The notes beneath the pieces were generated by a model, which was given only the letters and a program-made list of their open reading frames with translations, made no database searches and was not told where the DNA came from. A DNA stretch of 64,000 bases from an uncultured Oscillospiraceae bacterium (lineage in GTDB: Bacteria > Bacillota > Clostridia > Oscillospirales > Oscillospiraceae), in the NCBI GenBank assembly GCA_910579775.1, contig CAJTUE010000002.1, positions 62,001-126,000 on the forward strand, in the 5' to 3' direction. Position 1 is the stretch's first letter. The number at the start of each line of letters is the position of its first letter. Both the position numbers and the translations under genes were made by a program. Positions 24,525 through 32,929 of the stretch are shown here, piece after piece.

Positions 24525-25739
24525 TTATACATCCATGGCGCAAAGACGTGCCGCCACTGCATCTAAAAAGCCCTGGGTGGTTACCTTCTTCGCGGGGGCA
24601 TCCCCCTCCCAAAGCCCTGCCAGATCACCGGTCATAACACCGCTTTCAATGGTATCAATGGCAGCCTTCTCCAAACGGTGCGCAAAACTGGACAGCACCT
24701 CATTGCCGTCCAATTCACCCCGTTTGGCCAAAGCGCCCGTCCACGCGAACAAAGTCGCCATAGGATTAGTAGAGGTGACCTCCCCCTTGAGATGACGGTA
24801 ATAGTGACGGGTAACCGTGCCGTGAGCGGCTTCATATTCATACTTGCCCTCAGGAGACACCAGCACCGAGGTCATCATGGCAAGAGAGCCAAAGGCGGTA
24901 GAAACCATGTCGCTCATCACGTCGCCGTCGTAGTTCTTGCAGGCCCAAATATAGCCGCCTTCACTGCGGATGACCCGAGCAACCGCATCGTCGATGAGGG
25001 TGTAAAAATAGGTCAGGCCAGCCTTTTCAAACTGCACTTTGTACTCTGCATCATAGATTTGGGCAAAAATATCCTTGAAGTGGTGGTCATACTGCTTGGA
25101 AATGGTGTCCTTGGTGGAAAACCAAAGGTCCTGCTTGGTGTCCAGAGCATACTGGAAGCAGGAGCGGGCAAAGGAGAGAATGGAAGAATCCAAATTGTAC
25201 TGCCCTTGCAGTACCCCGTCGCCATGGAAGTCAAAGATAGTCTGCTCAGTGGTCTTCCCGTTGCCGTCCACAAACACCAGCTTGGCCGTGCCCGGTCCCT
25301 CTACCCGCATTTCGCTGGCACGGTACACATCGCCGTAGGCATGGCGGGCAATGGTGATGGGCTTCTTCCAATTCTTTACCACAGGAGAAATGCCCTTGAC
25401 CATGATAGGCGCCCGGAACACCGTACCGTCCAGAATAGCTCGGATCGTTCCGTTGGGGGACTTCCACATTTGAGAGAGCTTGTATTCATCCACCCGCTGG
25501 GCGTTAGGGGTAATGGTCGCGCACTTGACCCCAACGCCATAGCGGTCGATGGCGTTGGCCGCGTCAACAGTCACCTGATCGCCGGTCTTCTCCCGTTCAG
25601 GGAGCCCCAGGTCGTAATACTCCGTTTTCAGATCCACATAGGGCAGGATCAGCGTATCCTTGATCTGCTGCCAGATGATGCGGGTCATCTCGTCCCCATC
25701 CATTTCCACCAGTGGGGTGGTCATTTGAATCTTATCCAT
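24525..25739 (-). CDS. icd: NADP-dependent isocitrate dehydrogenase
   Basis: The 404-residue enzyme oxidatively decarboxylates isocitrate to 2-oxoglutarate. MDGDEMTRIIWQQIKD and LDLKTEYYDLGL-like opening segments, ATITPNAQRVDEYKLSQMWKSPNGTIRAILDG, and the metal-binding YDGDVMSDMVSTAFGSLAMMTS identify the eukaryote-like subfamily II, which is usually NADP-specific. AAHGTVTRHYYRHLKGE contacts the cofactor. It lies 2 bases after the cytidine deaminase gene, so it is co-transcribed. No other TCA cycle gene adjoins. Confidence 0.93.
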   Translation of the reverse strand: MDKIQMTTPLVEMDGDEMTRIIWQQIKDTLILPYVDLKTEYYDLGLPEREKTGDQVTVDAANAIDRYGVGVKCATITPNAQRVDEYKLSQMWKSPNGTIRAILDGTVFRAPIMVKGISPVVKNWKKPITIARHAYGDVYRASEMRVEGPGTAKLVFVDGNGKTTEQTIFDFHGDGVLQGQYNLDSSILSFARSCFQYALDTKQDLWFSTKDTISKQYDHHFKDIFAQIYDAEYKVQFEKAGLTYFYTLIDDAVARVIRSEGGYIWACKNYDGDVMSDMVSTAFGSLAMMTSVLVSPEGKYEYEAAHGTVTRHYYRHLKGEVTSTNPMATLFAWTGALAKRGELDGNEVLSSFAHRLEKAAIDTIESGVMTGDLAGLWEGDAPAKKVTTQGFLDAVAARLCAMDV

Positions 25740-25741
25740 GG

Positions 25742-26179
25742 TTACTCCTTTTCCCGGGCGACTTCATAGCGCTCATGGCCCCACCAGTTGGGGACCAGTT
25801 CTCCCAGGGTCACTGTTTTTCGGGCTTCCAGGTCCACTAGGATCTCTATATCCTGATTGCGTTCAGATAGCTGCATTAAAAACTCCCGGCAAGCGCCGCA
25901 TGGCATTCCGCTTCCACCTCCGAAGGGTGGCTGATCCCGAAAAGCAACCAGGCGCTTGATGACGGTTTGCCCGCTGTTGACATACATATTGAGCGCCGCC
26001 ACCCGTTCCGCGCACAGATCCATGACCCCGCCACAGCTTTCGATGCAAAACCCGGTAAATATCTTCCCATTTTCGCTCTCTAAGGCACATACCACATGGC
26101 GGGCGTAGATAAACGGGGTCACTTCCGTCGGGCAATACTGTTCCTGCGCCTTTTGGCACAGCGTTTCCCAAATATCCAT
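25742..26179 (-). CDS. Cytidine deaminase-family protein
   Basis: The 145-residue zinc deaminase has the pattern C56-A-E58 (DLCAERVAALN) plus P93-C-G-A-C97 (MPCGACREFL). Cys at the first ligand and tetramer-like length match nucleoside deaminases of the CDA/blasticidin-S deaminase group. Pyrimidine salvage is the likely role, but the substrate is not certain. It lies 12 bases after the topoisomerase subunit gene and 2 bases before icd, with an AAAGGAG ribosome site. Confidence 0.8.
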   Translation of the reverse strand: MDIWETLCQKAQEQYCPTEVTPFIYARHVVCALESENGKIFTGFCIESCGGVMDLCAERVAALNMYVNSGQTVIKRLVAFRDQPPFGGGSGMPCGACREFLMQLSERNQDIEILVDLEARKTVTLGELVPNWWGHERYEVAREKE

Positions 26180-26191
26180 GGGATTCTCCTT

Positions 26192-28174
26192 TTACGAAAT
26201 GTCCGCCAGCTCCAGATACTTATACCCGTTATCGGCGATGTGATCCTTCCTTCCCTGGAGGTTGTCTCCCAAAAGAAGGTCAAAGATCTGGCTGGTCAAC
26301 TCCGCATCCTCCGGCATGACCTTGATGAGGCGGCGGGTCTCCGGGTTCATGGTGGTGAGCCACATCATGTCCGGTTCGTTCTCGCCCAAGCCCTTAGAGC
26401 GGTTGATGGTACACTTCTTCCCCTTTAGTTCGCCATTGACAATGTCGTTCTTCTCCTTGTCGGTGTAGGCGAACCAGGTCTTTTCCTTGTAGGTGATTTC
26501 ATAGAGAGGAGATTCCGCGATATAAACGTAGCCCCGCTCAATGAGCGTGGGTACCAGGCGGTAAAGCATAGTCAGGATCAGCGTGCGGATCTGGTAGCCG
26601 TCCACGTCGGCGTCGGTACAGATGACGATTTTATTCCACCGAAGGTTCATCAGATCAAAAGCCGCCAAGTCCTTGACGTGCTTGTTTTGCACCTCTACCC
26701 CGCACCCCAGCACCTTCATCAGGTCGGTGATGATCTCACTTTTGAAGATCTTACCAAAATCCGCCTTGAGGCAATTCAGGATTTTGCCTCGAACAGGCAT
26801 GATGCCTTGAAACTCTGCGTCCCGGGAAAGTTTGACACTGCCCAAGGCGGAGTCACCCTCCACGATGTAAAGCTCCCGGCGTTCCGTGTCCTTGGTGCGG
26901 CAGTCCACAAATTTCTGGACCCGGTTGGCAATGTCCACCGTGCCCGAAAGTTTCTTTTTGATGTTGAGCCGGGCCTTTTCTGCAGATTCACGGCTGCGCT
27001 TGTTCACCAGCACCTGCTCGGCGATTTTCTCCGCATCAAAGGGGTTCTCAATAAAATAGACCTCCAACTGAGCACGCAAAAATTCCGCCATGGCATCCTG
27101 TACGAATTTGTTGTTGATGGCCTTTTTGGTCTGGTTCTCATAGCTTGTCTGGGTGGAAAAGTTGTTGGAGACCAGCACCAGAGCGTCTTGAATGTCGTTG
27201 AAGGTGATCTTGCTCTCGTTTTTCTGATATTTCCCCTGAGCGCGCAGATACCCGTCGATGGCGGAGACAAAGGCCGAGCGCATAGCCTTCTCCGGGGAAC
27301 CCCCGTGCTCCAGCCAGGAGGAATTGTGGTAGTGCTCGATGATCTGCACCGTGTTGGAAAAACAGAAGGAAACCGACAGCTTCACCTTATATTCCGGCTT
27401 GTCCTCCCGGTCGCGACCCCGGCGTTCGGTCTGCCAAAACACCGGAGCGGTGAGGGACTTCTCCCCTGCCAACTCAGTTACATAGTCAATAATGCCGTTT
27501 TCATAGCGGAAGTCCTGGGTGGCAAATTTGCCGTCTACCTCGTCGCGAAAACGAAAGGTGACTCCGGCGTTGACCACCGCCTGCCGCTTCATCACGTCCG
27601 CATAATAGGCGGCGGGGATATTGATGTCGGTAAAAACCTCCAGGTCGGGCTTCCAGCGGAAGATGGACCCGGTCTTTTTGCGGTCTGTCGGCGTCTTTTG
27701 CAGACCGCCCACATTCTCGCCCTTTTCAAAGTGGAGCTTATACTCAAAGCCATCCCGATAGATGGTGGCGTCAAAATATTCGCTGGCGTACTGGGTGGCA
27801 CAGGAGCCAAGGCCGTTAAGGCCCAGGGAGTACTCATAGTTCTCCCCCTCCGCATCATACTTGCCGCCGGCGTACAGCTCACAAAACACCAGCTCCCAGT
27901 TGTAGCGCCCTTCCTTCTCGTTCCAGTCCACCGGACAACCCCGTCCAAAGTCCTCCACTTGAATGGAGTGGTCGGCAAAGCGGGTGACAATGATCAACTC
28001 GCCGTGGCCTTCCCGGGCCTCGTCGATGGCGTTGGACATGATCTCAAATACCGCATGCTGACAGCCGTCCAGCCCGTCAGAGCCGAAGATGACCCCCGGA
28101 CGCTTTCGGACACGGTCCGCCCCTTTTAGGGACGAGATGGATTCGTTGTCATACTGTTTGCCCTTCGTCGGCAT
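26192..28174 (-). CDS. Type IIA topoisomerase ATPase subunit, GyrB/ParE-like
   Basis: The 660-residue protein has a GHKL ATPase (EIMSNAIDEAREG, VEDFGRGCPVDW, LGLNGLGSCATQ), a transducer, and a Toprim domain (YIVEGDSALGS, then the metal-binding DADVDGYQIRTLIL) with the C-terminal KGLGENEPDMMW. It is divergent from canonical GyrB and resembles the second, ParE-like subunit of Clostridia. The breakage-reunion partner usually encoded next to it is absent; the deaminase follows instead. The ATG at 28174 follows AGAGAGGGG and is preferred over TTG at 28201. Confidence 0.9.
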   Translation of the reverse strand: MPTKGKQYDNESISSLKGADRVRKRPGVIFGSDGLDGCQHAVFEIMSNAIDEAREGHGELIIVTRFADHSIQVEDFGRGCPVDWNEKEGRYNWELVFCELYAGGKYDAEGENYEYSLGLNGLGSCATQYASEYFDATIYRDGFEYKLHFEKGENVGGLQKTPTDRKKTGSIFRWKPDLEVFTDINIPAAYYADVMKRQAVVNAGVTFRFRDEVDGKFATQDFRYENGIIDYVTELAGEKSLTAPVFWQTERRGRDREDKPEYKVKLSVSFCFSNTVQIIEHYHNSSWLEHGGSPEKAMRSAFVSAIDGYLRAQGKYQKNESKITFNDIQDALVLVSNNFSTQTSYENQTKKAINNKFVQDAMAEFLRAQLEVYFIENPFDAEKIAEQVLVNKRSRESAEKARLNIKKKLSGTVDIANRVQKFVDCRTKDTERRELYIVEGDSALGSVKLSRDAEFQGIMPVRGKILNCLKADFGKIFKSEIITDLMKVLGCGVEVQNKHVKDLAAFDLMNLRWNKIVICTDADVDGYQIRTLILTMLYRLVPTLIERGYVYIAESPLYEITYKEKTWFAYTDKEKNDIVNGELKGKKCTINRSKGLGENEPDMMWLTTMNPETRRLIKVMPEDAELTSQIFDLLLGDNLQGRKDHIADNGYKYLELADIS

Positions 28175-28227
28175 AAAAGCAAACCCCTCTCTAGTGGACA
28201 AATTTCCACAAATACACTATATATGGT

Positions 28228-28256
28228 AGTATAACCGTTTTTCACCTGTTCGTCAA
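28228..28256 (-). promoter_or_regulatory. Promoter of the topoisomerase-deaminase-icd unit
   Basis: Minus-strand TTGACG (28251-28256), a 17-base spacer and TATACT (28228-28233). Confidence 0.75.
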
Positions 28257-28274
28257 CCCTCCCGGGCACTAAAA

Positions 28275-28295
28275 AAGCCGCCCACATGGCGGCTT
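28275..28295 (-). terminator. Terminator after rpmB
   Basis: AAGCCGCC pairs with GGCGGCTT around a 5-base loop; the minus strand continues TTTTAG. Confidence 0.8.
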
Positions 28296-28342
28296 CTTTA
28301 GACGTATGTGCTGTTGTATGGACGCGCCAACGCTCTCAAGGC

Positions 28343-28531
28343 TTACACCGCGCGGGTGACCTTGCCGGAGCGAAGGCAGCGGGTGCAGACATACACATGC
28401 TTGGGGGACCCCTCCACGATCGCCTTCACTCGCTTGAGATTGGGCTTCCAGGGGCGGTTGGAGCGGCGGTGGGAGTGGGACACCTGGTTCCCGAACACCA
28501 GCGCCTTCTCGCAATAAGCGCACTTAGCCAT
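28343..28531 (-). CDS. rpmB: 50S ribosomal protein L28
   Basis: The 62-residue basic protein begins AKCAYCEKALVFGNQVSHSHRRSNRPWKPN, the L28 signature, and ends YVCTRCLRSGKVTRA. The Cys pairs (C-x-x-C at both ends) indicate the zinc-binding form. The ATG at 28531 follows GGAGGG; a 12-residue extension is not supported. Promoter and terminator are both visible, so it is monocistronic. Confidence 0.95.
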   Translation of the reverse strand: MAKCAYCEKALVFGNQVSHSHRRSNRPWKPNLKRVKAIVEGSPKHVYVCTRCLRSGKVTRAV

Positions 28532-28597
28532 CAAATTTCCCTCCTTGCTGGTCAAAACTGCGGCCACATTTCCGTGGCGTTCAAAACATCACGAGAT

Positions 28598-28626
28598 ATC
28601 TTACCACACCTTTTTCCAAAATGCAA
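28598..28626 (-). promoter_or_regulatory. Promoter of rpmB
   Basis: Minus-strand TTGCAT (28621-28626), a 17-base spacer and TAAGAT (28598-28603). Confidence 0.6.
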
Positions 28627-28655
28627 GACTTTTTTCTCTTGACTTTTCTCCCGTC

Positions 28656-29546
28656 TTACGCCCGGGGGTGGGCCTTGGCGTAGACGTCCTTCAGCCGCTG
28701 GCTCACCAGATGGGTATAGACCTGGGTAGAGGAAATGTCTGCGTGGCCCAGCATCTCTTGAATGGAGCGCAGATCCGCGCCGTTTTCCAGTAGATGGGTG
28801 GCAAAGGAATGGCGCAGGATCTGGGGCGTGATCTCCTTCTTGATCCCCGCCAGGTCCTGATAATGCTTGATGAGCTTCCAAAAGCCCTGGCGGCTCATGC
28901 GTTCCCCACTCATGTTGACAAAAAGAGCTGTCTCGCCGGGGTCCTCCACCAGTTGGGGTCGAACATTCTTGATATACTCCGACAGCGCCCGCACTGCGGT
29001 GGGATAGAGGGGAATAAAACGCTCCTTCCCCTTGCTCTCACAGCGAATGACCCCGGCGGCCAGGTTGACGTTGCCCACATCCAGGTCGATGAGCTCGGTG
29101 ACCCGAATGCCGGTGGCGTACAACAGCTCCAGCATGGCCTTGTCCCGGTAGCCCTTGGCGTCCACGCACCGGGGCTGCTCCAGGAAAAGCTCCACCTCGC
29201 GGCTGGTAAGGATATTGGGCAGCTTGTGCTCCACCTTATCGGTGGTCACCTGGCGGGCCGGGTTGGCCTTCACACGCCCCTCCCGCTGCAGAAAACCGTA
29301 AAAAGACTTCAACGACGCCACGCAGCGGGTGATGGTGGCGGCAGACTTTCCCATGCCGCTCAAATGGCGGGTATAGCGCTCAATATCCTCCGTTTTCACC
29401 TTGGCAACGGGCAAGCGCTCCGCCTCCAGCCAGACTACGAATTGGTGGACGTCGCGGAGGTAGGAACTGATGGTATTCTGCGAGGCCCCCTTCTCTTCCC
29501 GAAGGTAGGTCTCAAACAACGATTCTTCTTCCACGATATCCACCAC
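28656..29546 (-). CDS. xerD: XerD-like tyrosine recombinase with Gln at a catalytic His position
   Basis: The 296-residue recombinase has the usual XerD size and order: SAM-like domain (about 7-95), then the catalytic domain with Arg148 (GIRVTEL), Lys172 (SKGKER), Arg245 (ILRHSFATHLL), His268 (MLGHAD) and Tyr277 (QVYTHL). The first His of the HxxR box is Gln242 (TPQILRHS, codon CAG). The position next to spoIIM is that of Bacillus xerD/ripX, supporting the housekeeping role in dimer resolution, but the substitution raises doubt about full activity. Confidence 0.88.
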   Translation of the reverse strand: MVDIVEEESLFETYLREEKGASQNTISSYLRDVHQFVVWLEAERLPVAKVKTEDIERYTRHLSGMGKSAATITRCVASLKSFYGFLQREGRVKANPARQVTTDKVEHKLPNILTSREVELFLEQPRCVDAKGYRDKAMLELLYATGIRVTELIDLDVGNVNLAAGVIRCESKGKERFIPLYPTAVRALSEYIKNVRPQLVEDPGETALFVNMSGERMSRQGFWKLIKHYQDLAGIKKEITPQILRHSFATHLLENGADLRSIQEMLGHADISSTQVYTHLVSQRLKDVYAKAHPRA

Positions 29547-29561
29547 CTTTCTTGTTTCAGA

Positions 29562-30173
29562 TTACCCCAACAAGGGCGTGATCCGCCGCAAAAGAACGGG
29601 AAGCAGCTGATATTCCACCATGGCGCACAGGAAAACACCGGCCAGGACGATCAGACTGCGAAGCCAATATTCCCTTGGGTAGTCGCTCAGCGTGGCAAAC
29701 AGCTGCCCGCGGATCCGTCCCGCCATCTCCCAGCTCTGGCTCCCCAGCAGGAAAAACAGTGGCAAGGAAATGAGCGCACCCAGTCCAAACAGGCAGAAGG
29801 CCAGCAGAACGCCGCCTTGGGCCGCCATCGACAGACCTGCCACCGCGTAGCTGAGAAAGAAACCTCTCACAGCGAAAACCAGCGGTACCATCCAACGGCC
29901 CAGAGCTGTGGAGCCCAGCAACCATATCAAAAGGGGCCAGCGCCCCACGTCCCACAGGCTTTCCCAAAAACTAACAGTGCCCACCCTCGCGTCCAGCGCC
30001 AGCGGATAGCCCTTCAGTAAAAGCTCCGCCACCAGATAGCCACGGTTCAAAAGCCAGCCGCAGAGCAAAAAGCCGCCCAAGGCGCCTACCGCGAAAGCGG
30101 CGGTATTTACCGCCGGCGCCGCCACACCCTGGCCAAATCTCGTTTGTTCGCGCGTCGTGCGCTTTTTGATCAC
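29562..30173 (-). CDS. spoIIM: Stage II sporulation protein M-like membrane protein
   Basis: The 203-residue protein is very hydrophobic, with about five membrane segments (for example AFAVGALGGFLLCGWLL, LLIWLLGSTALG, GVLLAFCLFGLGALISLPLFFLL, SLIVLAGVFLCAMVEY). SpoIIM with SpoIID and SpoIIP degrades septal peptidoglycan during engulfment. Assignment rests on length, topology and the conserved xerD neighbour 15 bases downstream. GTG at 30173 is chosen because GAGGTGA precedes it; GTG 30182 would lie inside that ribosome site. Confidence 0.75.
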   Translation of the reverse strand: MIKKRTTREQTRFGQGVAAPAVNTAAFAVGALGGFLLCGWLLNRGYLVAELLLKGYPLALDARVGTVSFWESLWDVGRWPLLIWLLGSTALGRWMVPLVFAVRGFFLSYAVAGLSMAAQGGVLLAFCLFGLGALISLPLFFLLGSQSWEMAGRIRGQLFATLSDYPREYWLRSLIVLAGVFLCAMVEYQLLPVLLRRITPLLG

Positions 30174-30222
30174 TTGTCTCACCTCATCAAACTATATGAG
30201 ACAAGCCGTCCGTTTAGAAGCC

Positions 30223-31020
30223 CTACTTCCCCAGTTCCCGGGAGCGCCGAGCACAGCGCCGTGCCGCCTCGCAGATCATTTCTTCAAAGCGGTATTCATC
30301 AAAGGCAGTGAGCGCCGCCAGCGTTGTTCCGCCGGGAGAGCACACCTGTCTCGTCAGCTCCTGGGCGGTCAGTCCACTTTGGGTCAGCATGGCCGCGGAG
30401 CCGGCCATGGTCTGGGCCGTCATCTCCAAGGCCTGGGTCTCGTCGATGCCCGCTTCCTTGGCGGCGTCTACCATAGCGGCGGCCATGCGGAAGAAAAAGG
30501 CGGGGCTGGAGCCGCTGACCGCGATAAAGTCATCCATCTGTGCCTCCGGGATCACCGCCACCTTACCTGCCGCGGAGAAAAGCGAGCAAACGGTTTCAAA
30601 CAGCGGGACCGGCACCTCAGGAGCCTCTGCCACCACCGTTGCGCCCAGACCGAGCTTCATCGGCGTGTTGGGGATCGCCCTTGTCACCAGAGCGCCGGGG
30701 AGGCGTTCTTTTAAATAGGCGGTCGAGATCCCCGCCGCGATGGAAAGCACGCACTTTCCTTTTGCGAAGGGCGCCACCTGAGGCAATACCTCATCAAACA
30801 CCTGAGGCTTGACCCCCAGAACGATCAACCGGGCGTTTTCTGCCACAACGGCATTATCCGTTGTCACGTGGACGCCCTTTTCCGCCCAGGGGACCAGCTT
30901 CTCTTGTGAGCGGTTGGACAGCCAGATCTCCTCCGGCCGTGCCAACCCCTGTTTGAACACGCCGCATAATATGGCGGTTACCATATTACCGGCGCCGATA
31001 AAGCCAAGGGTCATCTGCAT
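30223..31020 (-). CDS. proC: Pyrroline-5-carboxylate reductase
   Basis: The 265-residue NAD(P)H enzyme makes proline from pyrroline-5-carboxylate. The Rossmann motif LGFIGAGNMVTAILCG is at the N-terminus, VLGVKPQVFDEVLPQ follows, and the C-terminal active-site helix reads QVCSPGGTTLAALTAFDEYRFEEMICEA. The ATG follows GCGAGGTGACCC. It has its own promoter, with three direct repeats further upstream. Confidence 0.95.
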   Translation of the reverse strand: MQMTLGFIGAGNMVTAILCGVFKQGLARPEEIWLSNRSQEKLVPWAEKGVHVTTDNAVVAENARLIVLGVKPQVFDEVLPQVAPFAKGKCVLSIAAGISTAYLKERLPGALVTRAIPNTPMKLGLGATVVAEAPEVPVPLFETVCSLFSAAGKVAVIPEAQMDDFIAVSGSSPAFFFRMAAAMVDAAKEAGIDETQALEMTAQTMAGSAAMLTQSGLTAQELTRQVCSPGGTTLAALTAFDEYRFEEMICEAARRCARRSRELGK

Positions 31021-31047
31021 GGGTCACCTCGCTGTTATGTTGTGGAT

Positions 31048-31076
31048 ACTATACCGCGAATTTCGTTGCGTTTCAA
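31048..31076 (-). promoter_or_regulatory. Promoter of proC
   Basis: Minus-strand TTGAAA (31071-31076), a 17-base spacer and TATAGT (31048-31053), 28 bases before the ATG. Confidence 0.7.
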
Positions 31077-31108
31077 GCGTTTCAAGACAAGTTTTTTATT
31101 TTTGGTAA

Positions 31109-31144
31109 TTATGTCAATGTTTTATGTAAATTCAGTTATGTAAA
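31109..31144 (-). repeat. Three direct repeats upstream of proC
   Basis: On the minus strand TTTACATAA (31136-31144), TTTACATAA (31122-31130) and TTGACATAA (31109-31117) repeat at 14- and 13-base intervals, ending 32 bases before the proC -35 box. This looks like an activator binding array. The protein is unknown. Confidence 0.5.
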
Positions 31145-31162
31145 CCTCGTAACGCAAAAAAT

Positions 31163-31236
31163 GGGGGCTCGCACCCCTGTTTTGTCCCCTTCACAAGATG
31201 TGGTGTTCCCCTCTCGTTCTCCGTCCCCACATCTTG
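31163..31236. other. Structured GC-rich intergenic segment of unknown role
   Basis: Between the scfB terminator and the proC upstream repeats, CAAGATGTGG (31194-31203) pairs with CCACATCTTG (31227-31236) around a 23-base loop. GGGG (31164-31167) can pair with CCCC (31174-31177). No ORF with a ribosome site lies here. It may be a small RNA on either strand or an inert remnant. Confidence 0.35.
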
Positions 31237-31239
31237 CGA

Positions 31240-31276
31240 AAAGGCCCCTCATTTCAAATAGAAATGAGGGGCCTTT
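31240..31276 (-). terminator. Terminator after scfB
   Basis: A perfect 16-bp stem (AAAGGCCCCTCATTTC and its complement) closes a 5-base loop, with TTTT at the end of the minus-strand arm. It lies 20 bases beyond the scfB stop. Confidence 0.8.
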
Positions 31277-31296
31277 CTATTTCAGATGGGCATATG

Positions 31297-32640
31297 TCAA
31301 TTTGACATGCCCGCCTTGATGGCCTTTAAAGCGATGGCGCATTCCAGCCGTTTACGCTCCAAGGCGCACCCCACCTCATGGGGGATCTTGATGTCGCCGT
31401 TCACCGCCAAATTGGACGCGCTGCACCCGCCGCTGCAGTAAAAACGGGCCCAGCAGTCCTTACATTTTTCCCTGGTGTAGATGTTTAGTCCGGCAAATTT
31501 TTTGGACAGCTCCCGCCGGAAGGTTCCCTCGTAGAGGTTGCCCAATAGAAATTCGTCATTCCCCACAAACTGGTGGCAGGGATAGATATCTCCGTCCGGA
31601 GTGATGGCCACATACTCGCACCCTGCCCCACAACCCCGCAGCCGTTTGATGACGCAGGGGCCCTGGGCCAGGTCTACATTGAAGTGGAAGAAGTTCGCCT
31701 CAGGATGCGCCCGCAACGCCTCCGCCAGACGCTCGTACTCCGCCTCAATGGCGGGGACGTCCTCCTCCCGCAGGGCCCAGTCACAACCGGGATCGGACAC
31801 CACCGGTTCCATGGACATGTGACGAAAACCCAGCTCCACATAGTGGAGCACATCCCGGGCAAAGTCCAGGTTATGGCGGGTAAAGGTGCCCCGGACGTAA
31901 TAGTCCTTGGTCCCCCGCCCTGCCACCAGCTTTTGAAACTTGGGCACGATGACCTCATAGCTCCCCTTCCGGTTCACTGTGGGGCGCATATAGTCGTTCA
32001 CCTCGGGCCGTCCGTCCAGAGAGAGGACCACGTTGGACATCTCCCGGTTGATGTAGTCGATGGTCTCGTCGTCCAGCAGTACGCCGTTGGTGGTAATGGT
32101 AAAGCGGAAGTTCTTGCTATGCTCCTTTTCAATAGAGCGGGCGTATTCCACCGTCTTCTTCACTGTGTCCATGGCCATCAGGGGTTCTCCGCCGAAGAAA
32201 TCCACCTCCAGATTGCGCCGCTGGCCCGACTTCTCGATCACAAAGTCGATGGCCCGCTTGGCGGTCTCGAAGCTCATGGTCATGCGCTTGCCGGTGCCGA
32301 AGTCGCCGGTGGAGGCAAAGCAGTAGCGGCAGCGGAGGTTGCAGTCGTGGGACACATGGAGGCACAGGGCCTTGATGGGCGCGTCCTGCTGCATCAGCGC
32401 GGCGGCCTCCGGATCGATGTAGTCATCCTTGGTAAACAGCAGTCCATTGTCATAAAGATCCTTCAGCTCGTCCCAGGCGGGGCCGGCGTCCGCGGGCTTG
32501 GCGGAAAAATCCGACTCCTGCCCTTGGGCGGCGATGAGGGCGTTCAACGTATCATAGCCCTCCTTGTCCAGCACATGGACCGCGCCGCTGTTCACATCGC
32601 AGGCAATATAGACACCAAGAACCTCAAAGGTATGTACCAT
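31297..32640 (-). CDS. scfB: SCIFF peptide thioether maturase, radical SAM/SPASM enzyme
   Basis: The 447-residue enzyme installs thioether cross-links in the six-cysteine SCIFF peptide encoded just upstream. An N-terminal RRE-like peptide-binding region (1-80) precedes the radical SAM core with CX3CX2C at Cys100, Cys104 and Cys107 (HDCNLRCRYCFAS). DFFGGEPLMAM follows, then the C-terminal SPASM region (CHQFVGN ... CKDCWARFYCSGGCSASN) for auxiliary iron-sulfur clusters. The ATG at 32640 follows GGGAGAG. The scfA-scfB pair beside yajC is the classic Clostridia arrangement. Confidence 0.95.
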   Translation of the reverse strand: MVHTFEVLGVYIACDVNSGAVHVLDKEGYDTLNALIAAQGQESDFSAKPADAGPAWDELKDLYDNGLLFTKDDYIDPEAAALMQQDAPIKALCLHVSHDCNLRCRYCFASTGDFGTGKRMTMSFETAKRAIDFVIEKSGQRRNLEVDFFGGEPLMAMDTVKKTVEYARSIEKEHSKNFRFTITTNGVLLDDETIDYINREMSNVVLSLDGRPEVNDYMRPTVNRKGSYEVIVPKFQKLVAGRGTKDYYVRGTFTRHNLDFARDVLHYVELGFRHMSMEPVVSDPGCDWALREEDVPAIEAEYERLAEALRAHPEANFFHFNVDLAQGPCVIKRLRGCGAGCEYVAITPDGDIYPCHQFVGNDEFLLGNLYEGTFRRELSKKFAGLNIYTREKCKDCWARFYCSGGCSASNLAVNGDIKIPHEVGCALERKRLECAIALKAIKAGMSN

Positions 32641-32717
32641 AATCGTTCTCTCCCTTTTGTAGATAAGGAAATGGGGCGGGCACAGGCCCACCCCATCCTA
32701 AATGTGCCAGGTTTTAA

Positions 32718-32867
32718 TCAGCGGTTGTCCTCGTTCTCGCACTTCTGGTTGGCGACAGTGCAAGAGGTCTTGCAGGCGGACTGGCAAGAGGTCTGGCACT
32801 CGCCACAGCCGCCGTGGGCCGCGCTCTTCTTCAGCGTAGCGCCGTTCAGGGTACGGATGTGCTCCAT
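32718..32867 (-). CDS. scfA: Six-cysteine-in-forty-five peptide precursor (SCIFF)
   Basis: The 49-residue peptide opens MEHIRTLNGATLKKSAAHGG, then carries six cysteines at residues 21, 24, 28, 32, 36 and 43 within the pattern GECQTSCQSACKTSC and ends ENEDNR. This is the near-invariant SCIFF ribosomally synthesised peptide of Clostridia, modified by ScfB. Thr and other residues next to the Cys are the known thioether partners in the family. The ATG follows AGGAGGG. It is separated from scfB by 77 bases. The mature role is not established. Confidence 0.97.
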   Translation of the reverse strand: MEHIRTLNGATLKKSAAHGGCGECQTSCQSACKTSCTVANQKCENEDNR

Positions 32868-32929
32868 TGGTTTTCCCTCCTAAATTTTGATGCTGAAGGG
32901 ATTATACCACACCACATTGGAAATTTCAA

